From JAGPCK01 sp041675505 (GTDB lineage Bacteria > Bacteroidota > Bacteroidia > UKL13-3), in contig JBAYTR010000002.1 in NCBI GenBank assembly GCA_041675505.1, positions 186,001-250,000 on the forward strand: a DNA stretch of 64,000 nucleotides, in the 5' to 3' direction. Below the pieces are notes generated by a model. That model saw nothing but the letters and a program-made list of their open reading frames with translations, was not told the DNA's origin and ran no database searches. The position numbers and the translations under genes were made by a program. This document shows, piece after piece, positions 34,795 through 42,895 of the stretch. The first letter of the stretch is position 1. The number at the start of each line of letters is the position of its first letter.

Positions 34795-34937
34795 GGTTAT
34801 TGATGTGACAATTAAATAATTCAATGATACAGTTTAAGCGAAACTTATATCCTCAATGAACAAGTTCATCCTATTCAGACACACAAGAATAGGATAAGAG
34901 TGTTTTGGGAAGCGGCTTTGAAGACAATTAATAAACA

Positions 34938-34972
34938 AAAAAGCGGAGATGTAATGTACACCTCCGCTTTTT
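34938..34972. terminator. Terminator of the uppS-bamA-ompH run
   Basis: Arms AAAAAGCGGAG / CTCCGCTTTTT (11 bp, perfect) with a 13-base loop that itself pairs TGTA with TACA. It lies 18 bp beyond the stop of the last ompH gene, so it should end the long minus-strand transcript; the A/T tracts make it work in both directions. Confidence 0.85.
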
Positions 34973-34990
34973 CAAAGTTTATATGCCCTA

Positions 34991-35551
34991 TTATTTTTGT
35001 GCCGGTTTTGGGGTTGTGGTAGGAGGTGTGGCAACCTCAACTATATTAAGCTTCTTCTTTACAAGACCCATTAAATTATCCCCTTCAGGAAACATAACTA
35101 AAGCACCTGTGCTTGTATCAAATACATATGTATAGCCGTTTTCTTTAGCCACAGACTGAATCGATTCTTTCGCCTTTTTTACAATCGGCTCAAGCAATTG
35201 CTGTTCTTTCTTTTGAACTGATTCGCTCGCATTCTGTTTGAACATCTCAATTCTTTCCTGTAGTTGTTGTATTTCTTTTTCTTTTAACTCTTTCACAGCA
35301 TCGGGCATTTGGTTAGCTGATTTACTGTATTCACCGTACTTCTTCTCCAGCTCTGCATTCATAGAGGAAAGCTGCTCTTCCAATTGTTTGCTGTATGTTT
35401 CCATCTGTTTATTTGCCTCTTTATACTCAGGCATCATGATAAGAAGCTCGCGAGTATTAATATGAGCAATTTTTTGTGCCTTTACTTCGGTCACCCATAG
35501 TGTTGTTACAGCAAGGATAGCCGCTGCAAAGAGAGTTTTTGTTGTTTTCAT
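34991..35551 (-). CDS. OmpH/Skp-family periplasmic chaperone (second copy)
   Basis: A 186-residue protein: signal peptide at 1-25 (ending V-K-A-Q), a short core around I-A-H-I-N-T-R-E-L-L-I-M-M-P-E-Y, a long coiled coil at ~45-120, and a closing small beta region (Y-V-F-D-T-S-T-G-A-L-V-M-F). This is the Skp/OmpH layout of trimeric chaperones that hold unfolded outer-membrane proteins on the way to BamA. The C-terminal tail is proline- and threonine-rich. It lies 28 bp after the first ompH gene, and a terminator follows it. Confidence 0.92.
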   Translation of the reverse strand: MKTTKTLFAAAILAVTTLWVTEVKAQKIAHINTRELLIMMPEYKEANKQMETYSKQLEEQLSSMNAELEKKYGEYSKSANQMPDAVKELKEKEIQQLQERIEMFKQNASESVQKKEQQLLEPIVKKAKESIQSVAKENGYTYVFDTSTGALVMFPEGDNLMGLVKKKLNIVEVATPPTTTPKPAQK

Positions 35552-35579
35552 TTTAATCTTTTTATTGTTGCAAATGTAA

Positions 35580-36131
35580 TTACTTCTTGTCGTTATTGTT
35601 TTGATTATTATTGGTTACTGTAATACCCATTTCCTCGAGCACATCGTCACTCCTGTCATATTTGGCGTTGGTATACAGCATGGTTAGCTCACTTGATTTG
35701 TCAAAAATAAAGTCCAGAGCGCTTTCTTTGGCCACTTTCATTACCGCATCAAACACTTTATCCTGAATAGGTTTTATAAGTTCCTGACGCTTTTTGAAGA
35801 GTTCACCTTCATAGCCAAACTTTTGCTTCTGAAAATCTTTCATGGCTTTTTCCAACTCAGTAATCTCCTCTTCTTTTTTCTTTCTCAATTCGTCTGAGAG
35901 CAATACTTGTTCAGCCTGTAATTCTTTTCTTAACCGTTCAATGTTTGTTTTCTGTTTCTCTAAATCTTTCTGCCAGTCTTCCGCCATTAAATCCAGCTTT
36001 TTCTGAGCAGATTTGTATTCGGGTACCTGCTCAAGTATATACTCTGTATCCACATAAGCAAACTTCTGTGCCTGAGCTGAAAAATGTGTTATTACCAATA
36101 CAGCGAATAAAAGAATGAATGATTTTTTCAT
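35580..36131 (-). CDS. OmpH/Skp-family periplasmic chaperone (first copy)
   Basis: A 183-residue paralogue of the neighbouring OmpH protein: signal peptide (1-21, ending S-A-Q-A-Q), the family opening F-A-Y-V-D-T-E-Y-I-L-E-Q-V-P-E-Y, a strongly charged coiled coil (~45-115) and the end motif L-D-F-I-F-D-K-S-S-E-L-T-M-L-Y. The C-terminal tail is rich in N and K. It starts 5 bp after bamA, so the chaperone and the insertase it serves are cotranscribed. The two copies have diverged enough to suggest separate client ranges or a mixed trimer. Confidence 0.93.
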   Translation of the reverse strand: MKKSFILLFAVLVITHFSAQAQKFAYVDTEYILEQVPEYKSAQKKLDLMAEDWQKDLEKQKTNIERLRKELQAEQVLLSDELRKKKEEEITELEKAMKDFQKQKFGYEGELFKKRQELIKPIQDKVFDAVMKVAKESALDFIFDKSSELTMLYTNAKYDRSDDVLEEMGITVTNNNQNNNDKK

Positions 36132-36136
36132 ACAAA

Positions 36137-38653
36137 TTAAAATTGTTGTCCTAAGAAAAAGTGAAAATTTCCTTTACCTGGTTGTTGGAAACCATATTTG
36201 GTGTAATCGTCAACTAAATCGAATCCATAACCATAATCAAGCCCGATGAGACCAAACATAGGTAGGAAAAGTCTGACCCCCATTCCTGCAGAACGATAAA
36301 CTTCAAATGGATTAAACTCTCTGAACATAAGGGTAGATTTACCTGCCTCGGCAAAAGTATGGAGGTATACTGTAGCTGATGGGTTGAGGGATATTGGATA
36401 CCTTAACTCCATAGTGTATCTGTTGTGTATAGGTGCCCCCACCTGTGTTAACCTACCGGCAACAACGGTGTATGGAGCCAATGAAAAGTCACTGTAGCCT
36501 CTGAGCGAAACAAGCTCACGACCATCAACATTAAATCCTGTTAAACCGCTACCACCTGCCCAAAAACGCTCAAAGCCTGTAATACCATACTCTTTTGTGT
36601 AATACCCCATAAATCCGAAATTGGCACGGGTCATAAATACCAAATCTCCTGCCAGTTTTGTAAACCACTGTGCATCAAATTTCCACTTATGGTATTCAAC
36701 AAACTTTGTTCGCTGCTGGCTACTTAACTCTTCAAAAGACTTGCTCCTAAGCATAGAGTAAGGCGGTGTAAGTTGTGCGGTAAAGCTGATATTAGACCCC
36801 GATCTTGGATAAATGGGTTGATCTACCGAATTACGTCCGAAAACAAACCTAAGGTTAAGGTTATGCGAATTACCTAAAGGAATACCTGCAATATACTCAT
36901 TGCCTACTTGTCCCTGATGGTAATAGTGTTGATAGCTAAGTGCATACTGAAGTGTAAAATAATCATCGGGCCACTTCAATCGCTTACCTAAACCTAAAAC
37001 TATTCCATTGGTAAATAAACCTCGTGCCGGAACTGCTTGATAGGCTTTTTGAATAGAGCGATATAGTGAAATGCTGAAAGCATTAGGTTTTCTGCCACCT
37101 AACCAAGGCTCAGTAAACGATAAACTATATGACTGGAAAAACGTTCCGTTACTTTGTATGCGTAAAGACAAACGCTGTCCGTCACCTGAAGGAATGGGGT
37201 TCCACTCCTTGGCCTTAAACATTTTTCTAGAAGAAAAATTACTCAGATTTAACCCAAGTGTACCTACCACAAACCCGTTACCAAATCCTCCTGAAAGTTC
37301 AATCTGATCTGAAGGCCGCTCTTCTACTTTATACTCAATATCAACGGTACCCGTAGCTTGGTTAGGTATAGGGTTAACACCCAATTGCTCCGGATCAAAA
37401 TAACCTAACTGAGAAAGCTCCCGCATGGTACGGGTTATATCTGATCTGCTGAATTTCTGACCAGGTCTTGTTCTAAGCTCTCTTAAAACCACATGATCGC
37501 TGGTTTTAGTATTTCCTTTTACTGTAACCTTATTTATGATAGCCTGTTGTCCTTCATAAAGCCTTATTTCAAGGTCAATGGAGTCATTTTCAACTAAAAC
37601 CTCTACCGGTGTCACATTAAAAAACAAATATCCATCATCCATGTACAATGTAGACACATCAAGTCCGTTCTGGTTCATATTTAAGCGTGTATCCAAAATA
37701 GACTGATCATATACATCTCCTGATTTTATCTTAAGAATGTTGCTTAACTCGGTATCTGTGTACTTGGTATTACCTGTCCAATCAATATCCCTGAAGTAAT
37801 ATTTTTTACCCTCGTTGATATTAATAACCAAATCAACACTCCTTCTATCGTGGTAAAAAATAGAGTCAGATAAAATAGCAATATCTCTATAACCCAGTGA
37901 AAGGTACTTATCAATTATTTTTTGTTTATCATCTTGAAAATCTTCCTCTATGTAGCGTGATTTGGCCAAAAACCTTGAACGTGGCTTGGTTTCTTTGAAC
38001 TGCCTCCATATTTTTCTGTCAGAGAGTTTTTCGTTACCGTTTATTATTATCTTATTGATTTTCACTTTGGGTCCGCGAGAAACGAATATTCTCATGAAAG
38101 CCAGATTTTTGGCAGCATCTTCTATTTCGTATGTAACGTTTACCTCACACCTGAGAAAGCCCTTCTCAGCATAATACTTCTTAACTTTATTCTCGGTATT
38201 ACTAATAAGGTTCTCTGTAATAATCATCCCCGCCTTTAAAGTGAGTTCTTCGCGTAAATCTCTGGCCTTCCCTTTACTTAATCCTCTGATAGAAAACCTT
38301 GACATACGAGGTTTTTCCTGCAAATAAATTTCCAGCTGAATTTTATCATCGTGTATTGCCGTAATAGATATTTTAATGTCATCAAAGAGTTTCTGTTTCC
38401 ACAAGTTCAATATGGCTTTAGATATATCTTCTCCGGGTACTTTAATTTTTGAACCGGTAGATAACCCTGAAAGAACTATCAACACATTTTTGTCAAAATG
38501 CTCTGCCCCACGAACTGTAATTTTTTCAATCTCATATTTAGTAGGGTAAGCATAGTCTATTGTAACCGGTTGTAATAACGAGTCTGATTGAGCAAAAAGA
38601 CCGGCATGACAGATGAATAGGAATAGTACAAATAATACGATGCGGTTTTTCAT
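36137..38653 (-). CDS. bamA: Outer membrane protein assembly factor BamA
   Basis: An 838-residue Omp85 protein that folds and inserts beta-barrels into the outer membrane. After the signal peptide (1-21) come five POTRA domains (about 35-425) with the usual I-x-I-x-G-N-x-x-x-x-D-x-x-I/L pattern, then the 16-strand barrel with the loop 6 signature in L-V-S-L-R-G-Y, and a terminal F-F-L-G-Q-Q-F strand. It overlaps uppS upstream by 4 bp and is followed after 5 bp by the ompH genes, the standard order in Bacteroidota. Confidence 0.97.
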   Translation of the reverse strand: MKNRIVLFVLFLFICHAGLFAQSDSLLQPVTIDYAYPTKYEIEKITVRGAEHFDKNVLIVLSGLSTGSKIKVPGEDISKAILNLWKQKLFDDIKISITAIHDDKIQLEIYLQEKPRMSRFSIRGLSKGKARDLREELTLKAGMIITENLISNTENKVKKYYAEKGFLRCEVNVTYEIEDAAKNLAFMRIFVSRGPKVKINKIIINGNEKLSDRKIWRQFKETKPRSRFLAKSRYIEEDFQDDKQKIIDKYLSLGYRDIAILSDSIFYHDRRSVDLVININEGKKYYFRDIDWTGNTKYTDTELSNILKIKSGDVYDQSILDTRLNMNQNGLDVSTLYMDDGYLFFNVTPVEVLVENDSIDLEIRLYEGQQAIINKVTVKGNTKTSDHVVLRELRTRPGQKFSRSDITRTMRELSQLGYFDPEQLGVNPIPNQATGTVDIEYKVEERPSDQIELSGGFGNGFVVGTLGLNLSNFSSRKMFKAKEWNPIPSGDGQRLSLRIQSNGTFFQSYSLSFTEPWLGGRKPNAFSISLYRSIQKAYQAVPARGLFTNGIVLGLGKRLKWPDDYFTLQYALSYQHYYHQGQVGNEYIAGIPLGNSHNLNLRFVFGRNSVDQPIYPRSGSNISFTAQLTPPYSMLRSKSFEELSSQQRTKFVEYHKWKFDAQWFTKLAGDLVFMTRANFGFMGYYTKEYGITGFERFWAGGSGLTGFNVDGRELVSLRGYSDFSLAPYTVVAGRLTQVGAPIHNRYTMELRYPISLNPSATVYLHTFAEAGKSTLMFREFNPFEVYRSAGMGVRLFLPMFGLIGLDYGYGFDLVDDYTKYGFQQPGKGNFHFFLGQQF

Positions 38654-39396
38654 GTTTTGTTTAGCTGCTCACTTGTTTTTCCAAATCTGCGTTCCCGCTG
38701 TTGGTAGTTTAAAATTGCCTTGTAAAGATCCTCTTTCCTGAAATCGGGCCATAGTGTATCAGTAAAATAAAGCTCACTGTAGGCCAATTCCCATAGTAAA
38801 AAATTACTTAGCCTTTCTTCTCCGCTGGTTCTGATTAGTAACTCAGGTTCCGGAAAATCTGCTGTTGTAAGGTGAGTAGAAACGATAGCATCATTAATAT
38901 CATCCGGCTTTATTTTACCTGCTTCTACCTGTTTGGTAATCTTCTTCACAGCCTGCACCAAATCCCATCTTGCACTGTAACTCAATGCAAGCACGAGAGT
39001 CATCCCGGTGTTTGTAGAAGTAGTTTTGATAGCCTCCAAAAGCTCTTTTCTGCACCTTTGCGGCAAAGAATCAGTATCTCCTATCGTAGCCAATTTTATG
39101 TTGTTTTCCATCAGGGTCTTGGTTTCCCTGTTGATGGTGGCCACCAACAACTCCATCAATGCATCAATTTCTAATTTTGGCCTATTCCAGTTCTCAGTTG
39201 AGAATGCATAGAGTGTCAGGTATTTAATTCCAAGTTCTGCAGATGCTTCTGTTACTTCCCTCACTGATTTCACCCCGTTATGGTGACCGAAAATTCTCAG
39301 TTTGCCTTTACCTTTAGCCCACCTGCCATTTCCATCCATAATAATAGCTATGTGCGAAGGTAACTTCTCGGGATTTAGCTGTGTTTTCAGTGACAA
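38650..39396 (-). CDS. uppS: Isoprenyl (undecaprenyl) diphosphate synthase
   Basis: A 248-residue cis-prenyltransferase that makes the C55 lipid carrier for peptidoglycan and surface polysaccharides. The catalytic Asp21 is in I-I-M-D-G-N-G-R-W-A; further motifs are L-T-L-Y-A-F-S-T-E-N-W-x-R-P, the A-L-S-Y-S-A-R-W-D segment, and L-L-I-R-T-S-G-E-x-R-L-S-N-F-L-L-W near the C-terminus. Its stop overlaps bamA by 4 bp. Its product is also what the polysaccharide genes at the right end of the window would need. Confidence 0.97.
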   Translation of the reverse strand: MSLKTQLNPEKLPSHIAIIMDGNGRWAKGKGKLRIFGHHNGVKSVREVTEASAELGIKYLTLYAFSTENWNRPKLEIDALMELLVATINRETKTLMENNIKLATIGDTDSLPQRCRKELLEAIKTTSTNTGMTLVLALSYSARWDLVQAVKKITKQVEAGKIKPDDINDAIVSTHLTTADFPEPELLIRTSGEERLSNFLLWELAYSELYFTDTLWPDFRKEDLYKAILNYQQRERRFGKTSEQLNKT

Positions 39397-39421
39397 TTGA
39401 TTATTTATTTAGCTGGCGAAT

Positions 39422-40219
39422 TTAATAAAAATTATTGTTGCATGCTTTAGGTGGAATTATTCGGTAAGCTAAAGTTATCCCGGCCAAAACATACCAGTCT
39501 TTTGTATCAGGATTACCACGCGCATCTCCTGCTGCTGCAAGGCTTTTACCCCCGTTTATCTCTCCTGAACGATCAGAAACCAACATCGCATCAGGAATTC
39601 CGGCAGCATTAAAGTCAGGATATTTTGTACTCACATCATCTATGTAATCAGTATATGCCCGCCTGAAACCCAATTCAGCGCCAATTAACCAGTTGTCGTT
39701 AATATTGTATTTGCACCCCATACCAAATGGAAGCGCAACCTGCATAAGTCCATAATTTTTACCACCCGGCAGACCCTGCCCCTCTGTTCCTAATGGCCGG
39801 AGGGTTATCCATTTGCCATTAAACTCTGTTTTAGGATTATGCCTGAAAAAAGCAATCCCGATAAATGCATATGAGGTAAAATTTTTGGTCAGAATTTCTC
39901 TTCCGAAGGGAAGGAAATTGAACTCAACAACTGAGGCCACCTCTATTATATCTGACCTGAAACTGAGATTACGCGGACGATTGAACTCAAAATTAGCATC
40001 ATCTCCTTTAATTCGGGCATAGGACAAACTGTGTCTGAGTGCGAAATACGGAGACAATCTGTTTCTGACAAATAGCCCTCCGCAGGGTCGTGTCTCATTG
40101 TAAGCGACATCAGGTGCAAGATCTCCTATATAATTTGCACCTCCCAGCATCACGCCTATATCAGTATTCTGCGCCAGAATAGTAAGAGGAAGAAATAAAA
40201 TGAAAATAATTTTTTTCAC
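39422..40219 (-). CDS. DUF6089-type outer-membrane barrel protein, third in tandem
   Basis: A 265-residue protein with a signal peptide (1-16, ending I-L-A-Q) and a beta-barrel built of about eight strands. Shared family marks are G-x-x-N-Y-x-G-D-L near residue 30, R-N-L-S-F-R-S around 85, P-L-G-T-E-G-Q-G-L and the turn T-D-Y-I-D-D-V-S (about 200), then S-D-R-S-G-E. The GTG at 40219 is the only start giving the signal peptide. It is the last of three tandem paralogues and precedes uppS by 25 bp. Function unknown; the position suggests an outer-membrane biogenesis or structural role. Confidence 0.82.
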   Translation of the reverse strand: MKKIIFILFLPLTILAQNTDIGVMLGGANYIGDLAPDVAYNETRPCGGLFVRNRLSPYFALRHSLSYARIKGDDANFEFNRPRNLSFRSDIIEVASVVEFNFLPFGREILTKNFTSYAFIGIAFFRHNPKTEFNGKWITLRPLGTEGQGLPGGKNYGLMQVALPFGMGCKYNINDNWLIGAELGFRRAYTDYIDDVSTKYPDFNAAGIPDAMLVSDRSGEINGGKSLAAAGDARGNPDTKDWYVLAGITLAYRIIPPKACNNNFY

Positions 40220-40250
40220 GTTTTCAAAACGTAAAATTGAGTAAAAAATT

Positions 40251-41129
40251 TCAGAACCTGGGGCATTTCATGCCCTTATTTTGCAGTTTGTAGGTAATGG
40301 AGAAGCCCGCATAATAATACCAGTCCATATTCGCGCTATTTCCTCTCGACTTTCCCGGGGCACCTAAATTAAGACCGTCATTCTTTTCACCTGAGCGATC
40401 GGATAATGCAGCCGAAACTGGTCCGTATGCGGCACGGAGGTATTGCGTATCAATGTAGCTTCTGCTCACATCATCTATATAATCATTGAAAGTGATTCTG
40501 GCCCCGGCTTCAAAACCAATATTAAGTCTTTTCGAAAAGTCTATTTTAAGTCCTATGCCCAACGGTATACTGATTTGAGTGAGTGAATATTTTTTTCTGG
40601 ATTGAAATTGTGTGGTCCCCTGCCCTTCTGTTCCTAATGTTTGAAGCTCCCACCAGGTACCTTTGTATTGTGCCAAAGGGTTGTACTTGTAAACAGCCAA
40701 TCCGGTAAAAACACAGGGGATTATTCTTTTAAACTTCCCCTTTTTGTTCATCACATCGTAAGGAACTATATTAAACTCCACTTGACCAGAAAATTCGAAA
40801 ATATTCGACTTAAAACTAAGGTTTCTTGCCTGATCTTTTTTACTGGCGCTTGTGCTGTCTGCACCGGCAATCTGGCCAAAAAAAACACTTCCTTTCAACG
40901 TAAAACGGGGAGAGAGGTTGTACCTGATTATAGCTCCGCCTGCCGGTCTGAAATATTGTGATTTAATTTTGTAAGAGGATAGTTCTCCGGAATAATTTGT
41001 AGTTCCGAACTGTAGTCCGAATTCCAACTGTTGGCTGAACGAAACACGTGAATAGAACAGTGCAAAAAATAATACAAGTATTTTGCCTTTAACACCCAAT
41101 ATCTTTATCACTTTCGACCTCTTAATCAA
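40251..41129 (-). CDS. DUF6089-type outer-membrane barrel protein, second in tandem
   Basis: A 292-residue paralogue of the two neighbouring proteins. A long N-terminus (signal peptide to about residue 33, ending V-S-F-S-Q) precedes the barrel, with the family marks F-G-T-T-N-Y-S-G-E-L, R-N-L-S-F-K-S, L-G-T-E-G-Q-G-T, N-D-Y-I-D-D-V-S and L-S-D-R-S-G-E. The ATG at 41129 leaves an unusually long n-region; ATGs further in are absent before the hydrophobic stretch. It lies 9 bp after the first copy and 31 bp before the third. Confidence 0.82.
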   Translation of the reverse strand: MIKRSKVIKILGVKGKILVLFFALFYSRVSFSQQLEFGLQFGTTNYSGELSSYKIKSQYFRPAGGAIIRYNLSPRFTLKGSVFFGQIAGADSTSASKKDQARNLSFKSNIFEFSGQVEFNIVPYDVMNKKGKFKRIIPCVFTGLAVYKYNPLAQYKGTWWELQTLGTEGQGTTQFQSRKKYSLTQISIPLGIGLKIDFSKRLNIGFEAGARITFNDYIDDVSRSYIDTQYLRAAYGPVSAALSDRSGEKNDGLNLGAPGKSRGNSANMDWYYYAGFSITYKLQNKGMKCPRF

Positions 41130-41138
41130 TGGAACTGG

Positions 41139-41954
41139 TTATCTTCTTCTTCTTCCGTAGGTATTTCCCAAGTCTTTAGCAATAGTCACCCCAATAAAGG
41201 CATATGAATCTAAATTCTTTTTATTTCCTCTGTTATAACCTAAAGGAAATTTTGATGAGCCATCAGGAGTTAGTTCTACAGAACGGTCACTTAATGCAAT
41301 TGCTCTTGCATCTAATGAAGTTGTTGCATTTACAGTTTGCCCGCTTACATCATCTAAATAATCGGTAAATGTTTTTCTGTAACCCATCTCAAATCCAAGG
41401 GTCCAAAACCTTTCGAAATTATATTTAACTCCGATACCGGCAGGAATAGCCACTTGCATAAGACTATAGCTTTTGTTAGGCTCCGTTTGTATTGCACTCA
41501 AATTAACAGTTTCGCCCAAATACGTTGTGGTAGGATTAAACATGAAATAAGATATGCCACCAAAAAGGTATGGACTCCATTTTGATTTTACCATTCCGGG
41601 AAATCTTCTTCTGGAACCGGAATTGTAACCGAAAACGTTGTACTCGCCTACTATACTCAACTCAACAACTGGTGATTTAAAATTCAGATTTCTGTCTTTT
41701 CTTCCTGCACTTTTAGCCAACTTATCATCGCCACCAATTCTTCCGTAAGTCAATCCTGCTCTAACAGCAATGTATGGATTTACATTGTACCGCAGATTAA
41801 TTCCTCCGGCAAAGTTTGCTTTACCTACAAAGTTATTGGTAATATCGCCCTGATATAGGCAGGTACCCATAAAGCCGCCAATATCGAATTGGGCTTTTAA
41901 TGAATTCCCTGAAAGTAATACTACTGTTATCAGAGTGGCAAATTTGTATTTCAT
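41139..41954 (-). CDS. DUF6089-type outer-membrane barrel protein, first in tandem
   Basis: A 271-residue barrel protein with a signal peptide (about 1-21, ending S-L-K-A-Q). It has G-D-I-T-N-N in place of the N-Y-x-G-D motif, but keeps R-N-L-N-F-K-S, the aromatic strand S-P-Y-L-F-G-G-I-S-Y-F, T-D-Y-L-D-D-V-S and L-S-D-R-S. It ends R-R-R-R. The ATG at 41954 was chosen: a TTG at 41975 sits close to the -7 box at 41980 and would lack a leader. It carries its own promoter-like box, so the barrel-uppS-bamA-ompH set may be transcribed independently of nadK. Confidence 0.82.
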   Translation of the reverse strand: MKYKFATLITVVLLSGNSLKAQFDIGGFMGTCLYQGDITNNFVGKANFAGGINLRYNVNPYIAVRAGLTYGRIGGDDKLAKSAGRKDRNLNFKSPVVELSIVGEYNVFGYNSGSRRRFPGMVKSKWSPYLFGGISYFMFNPTTTYLGETVNLSAIQTEPNKSYSLMQVAIPAGIGVKYNFERFWTLGFEMGYRKTFTDYLDDVSGQTVNATTSLDARAIALSDRSVELTPDGSSKFPLGYNRGNKKNLDSYAFIGVTIAKDLGNTYGRRRR

Positions 41955-41979
41955 ACTGATGCGTGTTAATGGCAAAGCA

Positions 41980-41987
41980 CAAATATA
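41980..41987 (-). promoter_or_regulatory. Bacteroidota -7 promoter box before the DUF6089 genes
   Basis: TATATTTG on the minus strand fits TAnnTTTG, 25 bp upstream of the ATG at 41954. It could start an internal transcript covering the three barrels, uppS, bamA and both ompH genes. No -33 TTG at the right distance. Confidence 0.45.
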
Positions 41988-42008
41988 TAAATTTTATTTA
42001 TAAAAATA

Positions 42009-42884
42009 CTAGTTTCTGTTATCCAGACCCCACATCAACTTATTTCTAAGCGTTTCCAGGTAATTTTCTCCTTTAAACCTGAGTATATTGAATTGATTAT
42101 CAGACTTTTTAATTGCCATTTGGGCGGGAGATTTTACAACTTCTGTTCGTGAATCCAAACTGACCATAAATGAAGCGGAACGGGTTTCCACTTCTAGAGA
42201 AATTACATTTTCATCAGAGATAATTATTGGCCTAACATTAAGATTATGAGGGGCTATTGGTGTAATGGCCAGACTGGATGAGCTGGGAAAAAGAATCGGT
42301 CCCCCGCAACTGAGAGAGTATCCTGTTGAGCCTGTAGGTGTGGATATTATGATGCCATCAGACCAATAAGAATTCAGGTATTCTCCGTTCAGGAATGCTC
42401 TTACCACTATCATCGAAGAACTATGGTTCTTATAAATAACACAATCATTCAATGCAAGATTGCTGTCTCCGAAGGAGTTTTCATCCAAATGCAGGCTAAT
42501 CAATGATCTGGCCTCCAGTTGGAAATGACCTTTGAGTAAATCAGTGACGGTCTCCTGTATGTAGTCTTTACGCACACCTGCCAGAAATCCTAAACGGCCG
42601 GTATTAATCCCAAAAACAGGAACGCTGGTTCCCTTAACAAGTGAAACGGTATCGAGCAAAGAACCGTCTCCTCCTATGCTAATCAGGAAGTCAACTGATG
42701 CCGCTTGAAAATCAGCATTGGACTGAAAAAAAGTGCAATTATAAAATAATGCTGATAATGTTGGGATATTCAGGTTCACATGGGGTACAAGTTCCACCCC
42801 CTCTTCATTGAAGACTCGAGATAACTCAAGAAGCACCTCAGCGGTATTCGGGGTAACATTTCTGCTATATAGTGCTACTTTCAT
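42009..42884 (-). CDS. nadK: NAD kinase
   Basis: A 291-residue cytoplasmic enzyme that phosphorylates NAD to NADP. Motifs include the S-I-G-G-D-G-S-L-L-D-T signature with the catalytic Asp (about residue 73), G-I-N-T-G-R-L-G-F-L-A, N-D-C-V-I-Y and T-P-T-G-S-T-G-Y-S-L-S-C-G-G-P-I. Length is normal. It starts 11 bp after the single-POTRA Omp85 gene and lies upstream of the barrel-bamA set, a conserved neighbourhood in many Bacteroidota. Confidence 0.97.
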   Translation of the reverse strand: MKVALYSRNVTPNTAEVLLELSRVFNEEGVELVPHVNLNIPTLSALFYNCTFFQSNADFQAASVDFLISIGGDGSLLDTVSLVKGTSVPVFGINTGRLGFLAGVRKDYIQETVTDLLKGHFQLEARSLISLHLDENSFGDSNLALNDCVIYKNHSSSMIVVRAFLNGEYLNSYWSDGIIISTPTGSTGYSLSCGGPILFPSSSSLAITPIAPHNLNVRPIIISDENVISLEVETRSASFMVSLDSRTEVVKSPAQMAIKKSDNQFNILRFKGENYLETLRNKLMWGLDNRN

Positions 42885-42895
42885 GTAGGTAAAAT

